Shown one piece after another: positions 41,001-55,060 of a stretch of 64,000 bases of DNA. Under the pieces are notes generated by a model, which saw only the letters and a program-made list of their open reading frames with translations, ran no database searches and was not told where the DNA came from. The position numbers were made by a program, and so were the translations under genes. Position 1 is the first letter of the stretch, and each line of letters opens with the position of its first letter. Source of the stretch: Ceratotherium simum simum (Eukaryota; Chordata; Mammalia; Perissodactyla; Rhinocerotidae); contig NW_004454181.1 of assembly GCF_000283155.1 (NCBI RefSeq), forward strand, positions 17,018,142 to 17,082,141, read 5' to 3'.

Positions 41001-42344
41001 TTTTCCCCAAGAGAACTTCTAGCAGAGGAGACGATTGTGATAGGGGCGGAGTTTGGCCAAGTGAAGAAAAATCCTAAATGGCCCGTCCATACCACTCATG
41101 GGGTTTTGATTATACAAGTGTTCTTTGACCTTGTGCTGCAATGCAATCAGCTTACATGATTAAAACTTGAGACATGTGATTGAAATGATAAGGAATATAA
41201 AATTGAAGGCCACATTCAGATTTGGGCTTGGTTATCTTCTGAGTTTTGAAAGGGAAGTGTTATTGGGAAATGATTTTAGAAATAAATCTTCAAGGAAGGG
41301 AGATTTGAAGATTATCTTATGATACCCCTGTTTCTGGGCAGTATTTGCCTATTCTGTTTAGAAACAACAAATGTCAATGTATTCTAAAAGATATCCGTTG
41401 AAGGAAGATCATAGTTTCCCTATGTGACATTACCCAATTCTTATTTATTTATTGCTTATTCATTAATTCACTTATTTGTTGAGCAGTCCTCAGAATAAAA
41501 CTCACTTTAGGAAGGTTTTGAAACCCTGGGTTAACAAGTAGAAAACATTATTTTCTTACCTGACAATATATAATGCAATTCTATAGTTTTGTTTTGATTC
41601 AACAAAGACTGATTGTCCTAAAAATGTGATCTTTTAGTCTTTTTTTCTCTCCTCGTGAAATTGTCATAGCTCCTTTTACTCTCCTCTACAAATTGAGAAC
41701 AACTTCATATCTATCTAGTGATACACAACCAAATCACTCTACTGGTTATGTTTTTTCAAGCACAGTCACTGAAACTTTATCATTTGAACAATAATCTCTG
41801 AGAACAATGCCAATCACCTCATGCTTCAAATTAAAAGTGTTATGTGACTATCCAACAGGATACAATTGCTCAGCATTTCCATATATTTTAAAACAAATAT
41901 TTATAAATAATTATTGGGTTTATCTTAAAACTATACCATGCATATGGAAATGGAAATGTCCATACTATGATTCTCTATTTAAAATACTCACAAGGTAGTT
42001 TTTACTATATGATGTGTAAATTTAACAAGTAAATTTAGTAAACTGTGGATGTTTAAAATACTAATAATTTTCTCCAAAAATAGCAATTGCAACTCTAAAT
42101 TATGAGTGTGTTTATTATTTCCCATCTACGGTATCACTAACATATGCACATAACACCATGGAATAAAATATAATGAATTAATGGCAAAAAACAAAAAATG
42201 AAGTTAATGGCAAGGAAATAATTTACTTTATATTGTCTTGTTACATTGACTCTTTTAGATAATTGCTGACATTCTTGTTTTTTTTTTTTTCACCCAGAAG
42301 AATAAATCCTTTCAAAGCATGTGCATCTGATTGAAGTGAGTTCT

Positions 42345-42620
42345 TGAAATAATAATAACCATGATGTTTAATATTCTTAAAGTGTTTACTGGGTGCCAAG
42401 TAATGTGTAACCAATTTGCATAAATCATTCAATTTAATTCTCAAAACATATATGTGAGAGATAGTCTTAATATCCCTGTTTTACAAATCATTCAATAAAT
42501 TATAGATTAGAGAGAGTGAGAGCCTACCCAAGGTCACACAGCTAATGAGTGTGTGCTAGAATGCAAACCCGGATCTCTGACTTCAAAGCTTCTTCTCTTA
42601 CACACTTCTACATTACTCTA
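42345..42620 (-). repeat. MIR SINE
   Basis: AAAGTGTTTACTGGGTGCCAAG, ATCCCTGTTTTACAAATC and CTACCCAAGGTCACACAGCTAATGAGTGTG give the antisense MIR body. Confidence 0.8.
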
Positions 42621-43869
42621 TTTCCTTGCCATGTGGTTGTGAGCTTATGTTCAAATCTGTTTTATTCATCTCATATCTACATTTGGCTAGCTTCATATCA
42701 GTTACATAAAACCTACCTTTGACTATTTTCAAAAAATATTCATTCAAGATGAGATTCTTTCTTTTGATGATCTAGTGCATCCAACTGCAACATAGTGTCA
42801 GGCTTGCTGTAGTATTTCAGAGGTTTCTGCTATTTTCCTTCCGTCTCAGGAGGCCAGTCGTGAAGGCCATCCAAACAGTCACTAGCTCTGGGCAGAAGGG
42901 ACTTGAGGTCAAACCTAGGACCAGGGATCCTGGGGAGGCCCGATAGCTCTATTTCCAGTGTTACAGTCTGGTACATTTTGCTTTTTCTGTCCATTTTAAA
43001 TGGCAAGAAGCCCTGACCTAATTGAAGAAGTGGTACTGATTCTTTTCGACAAAAATGTTTTTACTTCCTCCAACTAAATGTGAACCAAATGAGAAAAAAA
43101 TAGCAAGAGTGTTCTCATTAATTCACTGCAGCTTTTTATCATTTACAAAATAATTTGGGGTGAGGGAGAAGACAAGACAAGTAAAAATGATAAAATATCA
43201 AATAAGCTTCAGCTGAAATCTGGAATAAAGTGGTCTTTTTAAATACATTTGCATGGCTCGGGCACATACACTGAAAGTATATTTTCATGTTAACATCCTG
43301 TGAAACATGGTTATTAATCTGCAACAATAAAACTACGTGTTGCAGTTGAATATGATTTCTCCTCCATTTATGTACATATACTTGGATATTTGTATAGAAT
43401 ATTTACACTTGCTAAACTAGCTCCCCTTTTCTAATTTCTCTGTATTTAATACAGACCATCTTGTCAATGAACTATACTAGCACATCCAGAGGGCGATTTT
43501 TTCTTTTACAATTGGCATTGAAATAACAGTTCAGTCATGAGAAAGAAAAGAACTGTGATTTAAGTAATAGGATAATTTTTGTGCCTTAACCTAGACTCCT
43601 GTTCATATGGGTTACTCAGAACAAATTCTTTTTGGCAGACTGGAAGGCTAGTTTGACATCTCAGCATAGTAAGAGACATGGCAAGTATAGTAAAATCAAA
43701 ACCAAATTTTCTCATATTCGAGTCATAAATGTTTGGCACTCTAAAGAGACTCAGAGATTGTTTGTCCCAACCACCTTGACAGTCACAAAGATCATGTAAT
43801 TGTTCCTGTCGTCGTTGCAGAAGTTGAACCCAGGTTAGCATGGCACTGCGAATGCTCATACATGGATGT

Positions 43870-44060
43870 ATATCTGAAGACACCTGATAGCTGTGTGACC
43901 ATTGGTACATTACTGAACTTTCCTGAACCTCATTTTCTAAAGTTTTAAAATGAGATAATGTTACATCATTACCCTGCTTGTGGAATAATATGGGAAAACC
44001 AATGTGAATCACTTGCATGTGAATCTCTTGCATGACACCTAATAGGTATCTAATGAAGCC
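43870..44060 (+). repeat. MIR SINE
   Basis: GATAGCTGTGTGACCATTGGTACATTACTGAACTTTCCTGAACCTCATTTTC is sense MIR. A long antisense open frame over it is a by-product. Confidence 0.7.
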
Positions 44061-45992
44061 AATTTCCTCTCTCTCTTTTATCTCGACAAATTCATCACTT
44101 TTTGAGAATTTTAGTGCATTCTCTGCAGCGTGTTCATATAACTTATAATATTGTTTATATTATCCATATTTTGCCTAAGATTTAATTGAAATATAAAATT
44201 CTCAATTATCAGACAAGATACTGTGACAAACTAGCTCCCATTCCACCTTAATCCTAAACCTATATTCTTATTTCTAAGGAGCTCTGAGAAAATGAATGCT
44301 TCTCACTATACCTGCCTTCGGCATAGAGTATTTTATATACACTCTAAACCAGGAATATTTAAAGAGCATATGTTCTAAGATAGAGCCAACCACAGCACAT
44401 GTTCCAACCACAGCTACTAAAGTCAGCCATAGATTCCCTCAGAGGTACAATTGACAACATTATTTTTTCATAAGATTTAAGAAGGATCCAACCAATACCC
44501 ATCAGGAATAAGATATATGTGTGAGACCCAGACTCTATTTAATAATTGTGTAAGTAGGACACTATCCAATTTTCTTCTGTGGCAGTTTTCAGTTTATCAG
44601 CAACTCACGTGTAACCTAGATTTACCCATTTTCTTTCAAAATCTTTTCTTTTCACAGATGTCAAACCCATCAACTCAAGCAGGAAAATGCAGATTTATTT
44701 AGAGCTAAGAGGAGTGATAATAAGCTAATAGTTAAAAGAAATTATTTATTTTCAAATATCAGTAATGTTCAAAACTTTGAAGAAGGTTTTTGGACTCTGT
44801 AGATTCTACAGGCAACATGGAGATTGTAATGTAAGTCAGGGGGAGATAAGAAAATGAGCATAATTTTTTAACGTGTTGTCACAACTCTAGATTAGATATC
44901 TTAAAATGCTATGTCCTATATGACTTGATTGAGGAAACATGCATTCTCTATTTTTATAGCAAAATTAAGGCATTCACGATGTATATGTATTTTCTTTGGC
45001 AAACTTTAAGTGTGTGTGTGTGTGTATACACGTAGTCTCTGTGTAAACTCCTTTAAACCATAAGAATGATTATTTACCCCTGCTTTTCTCTGTAAGGTGA
45101 ACAAAATGCATAGATATTCAATCAGTATCATCTAGTAATTGTCTAGCATGCAGAAAGGAAAAATAAAGATCTGAGTTGGGGAATCAATTTAGAGAGATTA
45201 CTTGTCAGAAATAATAAAAAACAATAGACATGTTGGTACCAAGAAACTGCATTTAGTTAATGCAGAATCTTCTGGCATGATTAGGATATGCTTATTTTAG
45301 AATATTTGAGGATTTTACTGTGGCCTCATTATCCCTTTGGGCAGCTGTGTTTACATATTTGTTTGAAATCGTAAAACACAAAAAGTGACACAAACATTAA
45401 AGCAGCATTTTAAAAATCATTCATCATGCCCTGCATGGCCATAGGATTTGTGGAAAGGATATGAAACGGAAGGATTTACTAGAACAAAGATCAAGAATTA
45501 AGACACTAATGCCCCATCTGTTCAAGAGCTCCCAATTCTTGATGTTGCCAATAATTGTGTTCTGTGGAATGAAATGAAAACGAGTTTGTGAAATATGGAT
45601 GCATTTTTATTATGGAAATTTATAAATATATCCAAATGTAACAAATATTCTTGTGTTAAATGTAGAAAACATAACTAATTAGATTTTTTTTACTATAATT
45701 TACAACTACAAAAAAGAATCTGTCTCAATCTACCCCTTTTCCAATTTTGCTTATAATAACATTCACCAAGATTTTTCTTAGAGAAAATTTCACAACCTCC
45801 ATTTTAATTATACATATATTGGGCAAGGGTAGGGAGGAACTAAAGAGTTTTAAACATGAGTGATTATCACTTTTTGGTAATTTTATTTATGAAACAATGA
45901 TAAGCCCATACAAATCTCGGAAATGTAGACTTTCCCCCATGAGAACTTGAGATTTGTCCCAGAAAGCATTGCTCTGGATGAGTAAAAAGATA

Positions 45993-46041
45993 CAATATCA
46001 GAAACCATAAGTCCAATATCAGAAACCAGATAGTCCAATAC
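45993..46041. repeat. Short tandem repeat, unit about 20-24 bp
   Basis: The word ccaatatcagaaacca with flanking agtcc/agata recurs about two and a half times in a row. Minor local duplication. Confidence 0.7.
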
Positions 46042-46304
46042 CAACTTAACATAAAGAATCAAGATGACAAATGAAGATATATTTACTTGTCCTACACTTC
46101 AACTATTTATAAAGATGACAGCACATAATTGCCTTTGAAAGATGTGAAGTGTGATTTTGACAGCAATTGAGTGGGCTTACTGTTTGTCACTACTCACATT
46201 CAGTGTTAGAATTTCAACATAAAGTAGACCATTCTTAAATTTCATTTAAGGACATGAGACAATGAACTCCAAAATACCACTTCCTCCACCCACAAAAGAG
46301 ATTC

Positions 46305-46490
46305 TCTTATTTAGTAGCTATACTACACCAGACACTGTACTGTTTTTTTCCAGATAATTTTTGCAACTGCATTCTTACAATAATGCTGTTTACAGATAGA
46401 GAACCTAGGTTCAAAAAGAATAAGCAACTTTCCCAGAGACACATGGCTTATAAATCAGAATCTGTATTTGAAACCAGGGATAGATTTTGT
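46305..46490 (-). repeat. MIR SINE
   Basis: ACACCAGACACTGTACTG, GCAACTTTCCCAGAGACACATGGCTTATAAATCAGAATCTG: antisense MIR. Confidence 0.65.
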
Positions 46491-46664
46491 GGCTTCCAAA
46501 AATTTGTGATTATGGGGCAATGAAGGTAAATCCCTTCCACGTAGCCTGGGAGTAGAACTGTCATGAGAGTCTGATGAAAATATTTCTGATCACAAATATT
46601 TGCAACAACTAATTGTAGTGCTTATAAATTAAAAATTTTTAAATGTTTAGTATAGGTAGGCAGA

Positions 46665-46885
46665 ATAACATATTTAAGACAGCACAATTCGGAGTCAGAC
46701 ATTATCTTTCTCTGTCAATTACTATTTGTCCACTTAACGTCTCTGAACTTCAGTTTCTTTATTTGTAACGGAAGATTAATAATTTCATTTTACATAGGAT
46801 ATTCATGATATAATACTTGCAAAGTAGTTAATACATTAAAATATTTTCAATGATTGGTAGCTACGGTTATTATTAACACAGTCTT
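46665..46885 (+). repeat. MIR SINE
   Basis: CACTTAACGTCTCTGAACTTCAGTTTCTTTATTTGTAACGGAAGATTAATAATT and the GGTAGCTACGGTTATTATTA end are sense MIR. Confidence 0.7.
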
Positions 46886-49489
46886 TACAGTGTAACCTTC
46901 TATGATAAACATGTAACTTTTCGTAGAACGTTTCTTAGCTTTTCAAGTATTAAAATTATGTTTTTGTATGTGGCAACCAACTAAGTTGAGGCTTTGCATT
47001 TGAACCAACTCACTCATCCAAAATTTATCAAATACCAGATTGACCGTTTGGTTTTTACATCATATAGTTATAGCCTGTAGCAAGAAAGCATTGGCCTTTG
47101 CAAGGAAAGTGAATTTATTATTTCAAAGAAATTCGACTCAGCAAGTGGTAGGACATAAGACATAAAATGTTTAAGGCTGAAGCAACTGTAAGACTCAACC
47201 ATAAGCCTACAACAGGAGGTGAAAAATTCTGTCTCCATCCAACTTCTGCTCAAGTATTTTGCCAATAAGACAACGTATGTTTAGTGAAAATATAGGATGG
47301 CTTAATATTGAAATCAGATAAAATGGAATACAAAATAAATGGGATAAAATTAATGAATAAGTAAGAGGTTGAGGAATGTTACCGACTCTTGCTGTGTCTT
47401 ACTCTTTTCTGACAATTAGAGTAGATATTGCTGAAGTAGGAAGCAGTTCAGAAACTCTAGATGGAACGTTGAAAGACAAGCCGTTTATTATGGATTCAGC
47501 AAATTTTGAAATTGAAAAGCAACTTTTACTAGACAAAGAAAGGATCAGGGAAAACTCCTGTGGAGATCCATTTTTACACCATGCTTTTTCTATTCTTTAT
47601 TTTTGGGGGAGTATTTTAGCAGAGAAGTTCATTCCATGATGAACCAAGTGAGTCATATCAATGTTCTGAAACACAAATATCAACTATTATTGAATTAGAA
47701 ATCATATAAAACATTTTGTTTGTTTTATAATTCTTTAGTAGACCAATCTGAGTTAGAAGTGTGCTTATATTTCTTCTAAACTATTAAAGAGAAATAAAGC
47801 TAAAACTTAGAAACATTGTCTGAAAAGCAGCTTAACTAGACTGATGTTCTGCTCTTATCCTTCATTATCAGCTCTCTGAAGCATGTTAAAATACTGTAGT
47901 TACTCTTTGGGTGACCTTGAGAGACTCATACCTCTAGGAAAACTAGCTATTTCAGGGATTGAATTGTCCTAAGTTAGTCTGACAGTCATATGTTTAAGTC
48001 ATGATTTCAGTGCCTGGAGAAATATTCGTCAGGCACCAGAGTAAGTCAGCGATTCAGAACTGCCCTGTGGCTTTGGAAGAACATGGCTGGGGAAGGTCAG
48101 TCAAGGTTCAGAAAGCCTTTGTCAAAGGCTTAAGGAGGATGCAAATACAAGCCCTGTTCTCAGACAGAGCAGCATCTCTCTCCCATACATATGCTCATGA
48201 AAGGCCTCATAAATTACGAAAAACAATCCTTGACGAAATGTGGTCTCCTCTCCTCACATTTTGTAAAATCAATGTGTAATCTGGCTCTGAGCAACATATA
48301 AAAACAAGGAAAATAAATAATAAAAATAAAAGATGGGCTAATGCCTTCCTTGTTAAGAGCTTGTGAGGCACCAAGAAATTATAAGAGAAAAATAAAAAAC
48401 ATTTTAGGACTAAAATTGTTTAAATCTTAAAGTAGCTCCTCCACTATGATGCGTGGGTAGAGGTAGAGAAAGTGTAAGATTTGAAATTGTAGTCCCCAAT
48501 TTTCTTAGCATTCTTCCCTTTGACGTGTCATTCTTACCCTCAAGTTGCTAACATCCCTTCTCTTTTGAAACATATTGATTAAGATGTAAAGAGAAGTATA
48601 GTCTTCAGAGCTCAGGACATCAAATATCACGGAAAAATAAAATTTTATATAAAATCTTTAAAAAATGACTTCTGGACAATATTAACTAGTTATTTGTTTG
48701 CACCATTTTTACTTGAAGAGACCTCAGCAGCCATCCTTTGTCCAGATCGTTATATCTATCAATCAGTGTCCAAATCCAAATCTAAATTTGAGATTTCCTC
48801 ATTTGACAGCATCCTCTATTAAAGGATGCACCTGCTCAGGCCTACTGATTTCACTTTCTCATGCTCATTTGCAGAATTCATATCTATATATATCACTGTC
48901 TTGCAGTTTCCAGAATTTATTTCACACAAAATCTTTACACATGTACTGAATAATCTAATCAGATTATTTTTAGAACTGGTTAAGTCAATTCAAAAGTTCC
49001 CCTGAAGGAGTAAATGTGAACAAAATCATCAAGAACTTTTTGGGGAAAAAATATCTAAGCATAGGGATTGTTCTACCACACTGTTCTATCCGGTAAGACA
49101 ATCCATATGCCTAGAAACTATAATAAATAAACTCAATAGTTCTGGCTCAGAAAGACATGTACAGCCATAAAAACAAGGCAGTGCCCAGAAACAGATCCAT
49201 CCATATATAAGAAAGTTTACATGATAAGGTAATATTTCCAATTGGTGTGAAGTAGTGCCTTATTTAATACATGGCACAAGATTATGAATCATACATTAAA
49301 ATGAAACAACAGACAGAAAAACTCCTTAAAATTAGATTTGTATCTCCAACAGTAAATAAAAATGGATTCCTGGGGAAGGTAGGAATTTACAAAAATCAGA
49401 TAAATCAATTAAATCGGTAACAAAAGACAAAGAACGCACAAAAAAATGGGTTCAGAGGATAAAATAGTACATCAGTAATGTGATTCTGC

Positions 49490-50160
49490 TGATAGAAACA
49501 CTGAAAGCAGACATTCAACTGCAATTGTGATCAAGGAAATGCAAACCAAAAGAATATAATGTCATGGTTAGCAGATTAATAAAAACTTTTTGAAGAATTT
49601 AATGTTCTTATTTAATGTTCATCTGAGTCGTTGGTAATAAAATTGGCAACAATCTGTTAGTACATGTCAAACGATAAATATATACAAAATTTAAATCAGT
49701 AACCCTATTTCTAGGAATCCATTCTATAGATATCTTAGTGCAAGTGGGGAAGGGCTTATGTAATGGAGGTTTAATGTAGGATCATCTGCAAATACTTTTA
49801 AAATTAGAGTCATCTTAAAAGTTCAACAATAGGGAAATAGTTGAATAAATTTTGGTATATTCACATCATGAAATCACAGGTAGTGTTTTAAAAAAAATGA
49901 AGCAAATCTTTACCCATTGACACAAAAAGACACTTGCAATGTAGTGCGGAATCAAAAAGCAAACACCCAAATAGTATGATTTCTGTTTTGCAAAATATAT
50001 ATAACATCGAGATAAAATACAGGTCTGAAATGGTACACATTTCAAATACATACAACTGTCAACAGAGATCATAACTTTTTATTGTATCCTTTCCATATAG
50101 TGCAATTTCTTTTAGTGAGTATGTACATCTTTTGTAAAATTTTTTATAAAACAATAACAA
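49490..50160 (+). mobile_element. Old L1 LINE 3' fragment (ORF2 end and 3' UTR)
   Basis: AAGGAAATGCAAACCAAAAG, then CCCTATTTCTAGGAATCCATTCTATAGA, then AACAATAGGGAAATAGTTGAATAAATTTTGGTATATTCACATC, follow the end of L1 ORF2 in old mammalian L1 families. It is heavily decayed with no open frame. Confidence 0.8.
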
Positions 50161-51570
50161 AAGGAAAAAAGAAAAGAATATGATTTCTATTCTTGGGTAC
50201 AGAAGAAATGAATCAATGACACTGGAGTGCACTTAAAACCACAGAAGTCTGAGTCTAGGTTTACAGAGACAGGTTTGTTATTATAATTATCACCTAGGAA
50301 GAGTTGGATTCTCAAAATTGCTGAGATTTCATTCACTTCTCCTAGAAGTTGGGGAGGAAGTGGCAGCATAGTGCTAGAAGCTCATACTCACTTTCTCCCT
50401 CTTCCTAATTATATAGTCATCCAGGAGTAACACTTCCCTTCAGAAATAAGATGCTTAGTTCAGAATCTCAGGCACTGCTCCAAATAATGTGCTTTTAGGC
50501 TTACTGTAAATTCAATAACAAATGATTGAACAACATAGGCTGTCAATCAACTGAACAGACATGGTTGGGTAGGAAAAAACTCTCTGGTGTGTGCTATAAA
50601 TACCAGATCATTTTTATAGTATCACTAGGGTGGAGACTTACAGCTACTTCTTTTTTTTTGGTTTCAGGCAGAATTCATTTTGTGCCTGCTAAATACCCGA
50701 GGGACCATATGTTTAAGTATGTTAGCATCACATTGATGGGAACCAAAGTTCTTTGCCTCGTTCTCTGTCTGTAGACTTGGGAACTCTTTACTAGTCACGT
50801 AATTCTCATGGTCCTATTGTTAAATAAATCCCCTCATCCCTTATGTTGAAGGATGTATGAGTTGGGCTCTGTTTTTACACAACAGTTATGTAAGGAAACA
50901 GCTCCAAATCCCTATCAAGCATGCTCTTTTCTCTCTTTTGGAAAGGTTTTGGCTCTGGGGTTTTTTTCCCACATAGCCTCAGCAAGGAAAGTAAGTTTTA
51001 AAATAGAGAATAAATTTAAATGTCTCAAGTTTCTTTGTTGTCATCCCTAAAACATGTACCATTATAAATTCAGTGTTTATGGAGACATTAAAAAAATAGT
51101 TAACTTCATGATCAAGAGAAAAGTATAGCTCTGCTTTGCATCTTTGTACAAAGAAAGACAACAATTCTTCCATATACAAATTGCATTTTGGGCATCTATT
51201 TTCTATGGGTCGAAAGCACAGCTTTCTGTCTAAAAGATGAAAAGATCAGGCTCAGTCATTGATAAATACATCCACAGGATTGTATTGAAACACTTCTGAT
51301 CATTACATTTTACTATTGAGTTGTGGTAGCTGAAATTAGCATTTAGCTTAAACAGGTTTGCATTTCAGAAGAGTAGTTCAATGAAGGTTAACTTGATGGT
51401 CATGTAGTATGATACAGTAAAGTGTGGCAGGCATCTGTCTTCAGGCTAGTTATAAACAGGAGGATTTCCCTTCTGCTCTTGAGATCAAGTGAGACTAGAG
51501 GTTGGAGGTAGGAGCATAAAGACGGGCATAAAGATGGCAGAGAGGTTCTGTCCAAAACAAACTCCATGAG

Positions 51571-51802
51571 GGGGTCGGCCTGGTGGCGTAGCCATTAAGT
51601 TCATATGCTCCGCTTCGGCAGTCTGGGGCTCAGGTTTGAATCCCAGGTGTGGACCAATGCACCACTCATCAAGCCATACTGTGGCAGTGTCTCACACACA
51701 AAATGGAGGAAGATGGGCACAGATGTTAGTTTAGGGCCAATCTTCCTCAGCAAAAAGAGGAAGGGCCAGTCTTCTTCACCCAAAAATAAATAAAAAATAA
51801 AA
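51571..51802 (+). mobile_element. ERE SINE
   Basis: Head GGTCGGCCTGGTGGCGTAGCCATTAAGTTC, B box GGTTTGAATCC, body GAGGAAGATGGGCACAGATGTTAG and GGGCCAATCTTCCTCAGC, A-rich tail. The near-perfect 11-base duplication aaactcMatga (M = C at 51559-51569, A at 51803-51813) flanks it. Confidence 0.92.
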
Positions 51803-51829
51803 AAACTCAATGAAATAAAGTCCAAGTAG

Positions 51830-52060
51830 AGGTATGGCAGAGCAGTTTCAGGGAAACATGGGTCATGTCCTAGCTCAACTGATTACAGAGCTGAGACAAG
51901 TTACTTCATCTATCTGTGTCTCTGATTATTCACCTGAAAATTAGGAATAAGACCCACTTCAATTTTTTTCTTATGAAGCCTAAGTTAGTTACCTAAATAA
52001 AGTGCTTAGCACAGTGCCTGGCACACAATAAATGTTCAATTAACATTTTTAAGAATATTA
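51830..52060 (+). repeat. MIR SINE
   Basis: GTCATGTCCTAGCTCAACTG, ACAAGTTACTTCATCTATCTGTGTC and AAAGTGCTTAGCACAGTGCCTGGCACACAATAAATG: sense MIR. Confidence 0.8.
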
Positions 52061-53324
52061 CTGACATTATTTTTATTCTTATGATTATCATCACTATTCT
52101 AATAAAAGCTTTCTGAGACTCAGTTTCTAAATCTATAGATTGAGAATAATATATTTTTTCCTTGCACTAAGGTTAGAAATCAACAATCCAAGGAAAATTT
52201 CACCGTAGGTACCTTTAGTGGAGACACTGACATCATAATGTTTTTATTTAGGGAATACCACTATGTCACCATCACTTGAGAATTTACAAAATAGCCATGT
52301 AAATACCACACGTCAAAGAACACATGTCTCTCTAAATGTACTGCATAATTTAGGACTTAATGGATAAATTCAAAATTCCTAGAAGAAGTGATGCCAATGT
52401 ATATTAGCATGAACAGTCATTATAGGCTTTAGATAATCCTATCTTAAAGACTACACTCTACAGTCATAAAGGTTTAGAAAGATCCAGGTCATAGGAACAC
52501 TAATGTTAGATCAGTCAGAATGCACAATTACTTCTTCTGCTTGGCTCCATGAATCTACGCATAAGTAAAAATATGTTAATGCTGCAGGTTGCAAATTGTG
52601 TATGGCCCATCCTCTTCTCTATTTCTTTTTGAACACTAAATGTTATGTCTCATATTGCTGTAATTAAGCAAGAAAATTTCTTCCCTATGTATCAGGCCAT
52701 GTATCCCTTAATTCATAAGGCGAAAGACCTTCTTGAACATTGTCAAAAACATGACAGTTCAGGTATTGGTGCCTAGGCTTCTACTGGACTAAAAACTTCC
52801 CTCCCCTAATCATGACCCTATAAATGTAAACTGATTTCATTCTAAACTATGACAGGCACATTGTCAATTCAAGTGTTGGAGCCATGCTGATTATTCATAA
52901 GCCATGTTCTGCTTATTACAAATACCAATAATAGTGATTCACATGAGGGAATTTGTCTCAGTGCATCATGCTTTAACTTCTCCTGCTGGGTTTAATATTC
53001 TAATACTCAGCCCTCCATTCTCATTGGAAAGCATTAGTTGATTACCTCCCATCTGGTATACTTAGGAAGATAGCCCTAAGAAACAGTGGTAGCTATTCAA
53101 CTGTTTAGGAGGCTGTGCTCATGGGAGTAGGGCGAGGTAGGGAAAATGGGTTTTGGGGCTGGAAAATCTGGGTTTCCTTACTCACTAACATTAGACAGTA
53201 AACTCCCTGAGAGCCAGAAGCATTCAGAGTAAACAAATGAATTGAACAGGGCACGTCTAAAGTAGAATTGAGAAGAGCAAAATAGACATTGGGGTAAAGT
53301 GTGAGTTAGAGTTAGTGGGATTTA

Positions 53325-53870
53325 TTGGGAGACAATTCTTTGTTGTTTTCTAGCATTTCTGCACATCTTAGGAATAGAGACAATGATTGTTTCATTCCAG
53401 ATTATTTTTTTAAGGATGTTTCTGTAGTAAACAGCCTTAGAAGATAGAGTGTCTCTCTTCAGAGCAAAGAGCAGGTTTTCTTACAGCCTTGGAAGGTAGA
53501 GATACTGCTTCCATCTAGAACAAAGGGCAGGCATGCTGACTTCTCCTAATGAGAAATGTGGGTTCCCTTAGTTGAGGGTTCCTCTCCTATAATGCACCCC
53601 ACTCCATATCTAGATGTCATCTAGCTCCCTTCATGTTGCCCTGTGGAAATTGGGGTATGCGGCACTGAGGCAAAGAGGATGCTCATGCTACTTGCTATGC
53701 CTTGAATAATAAAATCTTCTGTCTTTGATGCAGGAGTCTTATGTCTCTGCCAGCATCCATGAAACTGCAGCAGAAAAAAAGTGTTAGCTTGCAAGTAGGA
53801 TAAAGTATTAGATATTTCATAGTTCTTGACAGAACAGAGAGAAATAAAGAGATACAGCATATAAAAGAAC
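53325..53870 (+). mobile_element. Solo LTR, ERVL-type (LTR16/LTR33-like)
   Basis: Shares ordered blocks with the copy at 60967-61480: TTTCTGCACATCTT, AACAAAGGGC, an AATAATAAAATCTTCTGTC polyadenylation region, CATGAAACTG, and an end AAAGTATTAGATATTTCATAGTTCTTGACA. The family name is from recognition of the 3' end. No internal retroviral sequence lies beside it, and no open frame of viral type is present. Confidence 0.6.
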
Positions 53871-53939
53871 TCTAGAAGGGTAAAAGAGTAAACAATAGCC
53901 TGTGATTCCCTTCCTTCATGTTTAATAAAGGTTAACTTA

Positions 53940-54480
53940 GCATTAATTCATTTATTCATGTATTTAGCACCTTCCATGCGGCAGGTATTATTCTAGGTAC
54001 CAGGAATACAGTACTAACTGTGACTGACAATTTCCCCCCTCTCTTGCTGCATGCCTACTAATGAGCAGAGACAAATATTAATACATGAATAAATAAATTT
54101 TTAAATTTCAGATGGTTATAAATGTTATAAAGCTAAATGAAAAGGATAATGAAATTAGGACAGCTTCTTTAATTAGGATGATCAGGGAGGGCTTTTCTGA
54201 AGTGACAGCATTAGGTATAAGGTCTGCCATGTAGAATTTTGGGGAAAGAACATTCCAGAAGGACAGGGACAAGGAGAGGGTGAGAAGAAGGGAAATAGGA
54301 GAGAGAAAGAGAAGCAGCATGAGTAGAGACACAGAGGCTTCACCAAGAGAAATAAAATTAGTGTGGCTAGAACATAATGAGAGGAAGAGTGATACTGGGT
54401 GAAATGAGCAATTTGTGCAGGAGCCAGATCATATTGGAAATTATAGACTACAGTAGGCAATCAGATGGGCTAGATGCTGT
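53940..54480 (-). repeat. L2-like repeat
   Basis: CATTTATTCATGTATTTAGCACC, ATTCTAGGTACCAGGAATACAG, TGATCAGGGAGGGCTTTTCTGAAGTGACA, AACATTCCAGAAGGACAGG and AGGAGCCAGATCATATTGG reproduce the order of the repeat body seen at 7745 and 25325. Confidence 0.65.
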
Positions 54481-54750
54481 CTCTTTTCCTTTATGAAGTT
54501 AAATTGGCTCACTTTCCTCATTATTTTTAAAAAGACATACAGTTTATTGATGCCATGAGCATTCTGAAAATAAGGAATACATTTGCACTGTGGAATACAG
54601 GTGTATGGATTTCTAGAAAAAATGAGAAAAAAATGCTTTTATCTAGAAACGTTTGGAGAACAGAACTAAGTATATTTGCAACTAACTACCACTATTACTA
54701 TTACTTCTAAAACACTAATACTTCTGCCACTCCTAAAAATAACAATATAA

Positions 54751-54808
54751 AGATGAGGAGAAGGACAAGGAGGGGGAGGAGAATGAGGAAGACAAGAAGG
54801 AAAACAAC
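54751..54808 (+). repeat. Polypurine tract
   Basis: Fifty-odd bases of almost pure A and G with very few pyrimidines, rich in AGGAGG and GGGGG words. Low-complexity sequence. Confidence 0.8.
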
Positions 54809-54829
54809 AAATTATGGAGGGACCCGTGT

Positions 54830-55060
54830 GCCAAGAACTAGGCTCAATGCTTGACATAATTCTTCTAAACTTCACAATTACTCTGCAAAATGCTTCGATG
54901 CTCCTTTCAGGGATGGAAATAGAGGCACAGAGAGGTAAAGTTCTTTGCCTGAGATTTTCCAGCTAGTCTGTGCCTAAGCCAGGATTTGAACCTTGGAACT
55001 ATCAGGCTTCAGAGCCAGGATCTTTGCAGAATACGCAGCCTGTATTCTAACTCAGCATCT
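54830..55060 (-). repeat. MIR SINE
   Basis: GTGCCAAGAACTAGGCTCAATGC, GAAATAGAGGCACAGAGAGGTAAAGTTC and CCTAAGCCAGGATTTGAACC: antisense MIR with little decay. Confidence 0.85.

Noticed and set aside
43560..44033. 157-codon open frame on the minus strand, the longest gap-free one in the window
   Set aside because: It runs antisense through a MIR SINE, resembles no known protein family and has no splice or promoter context. Chance open frame.
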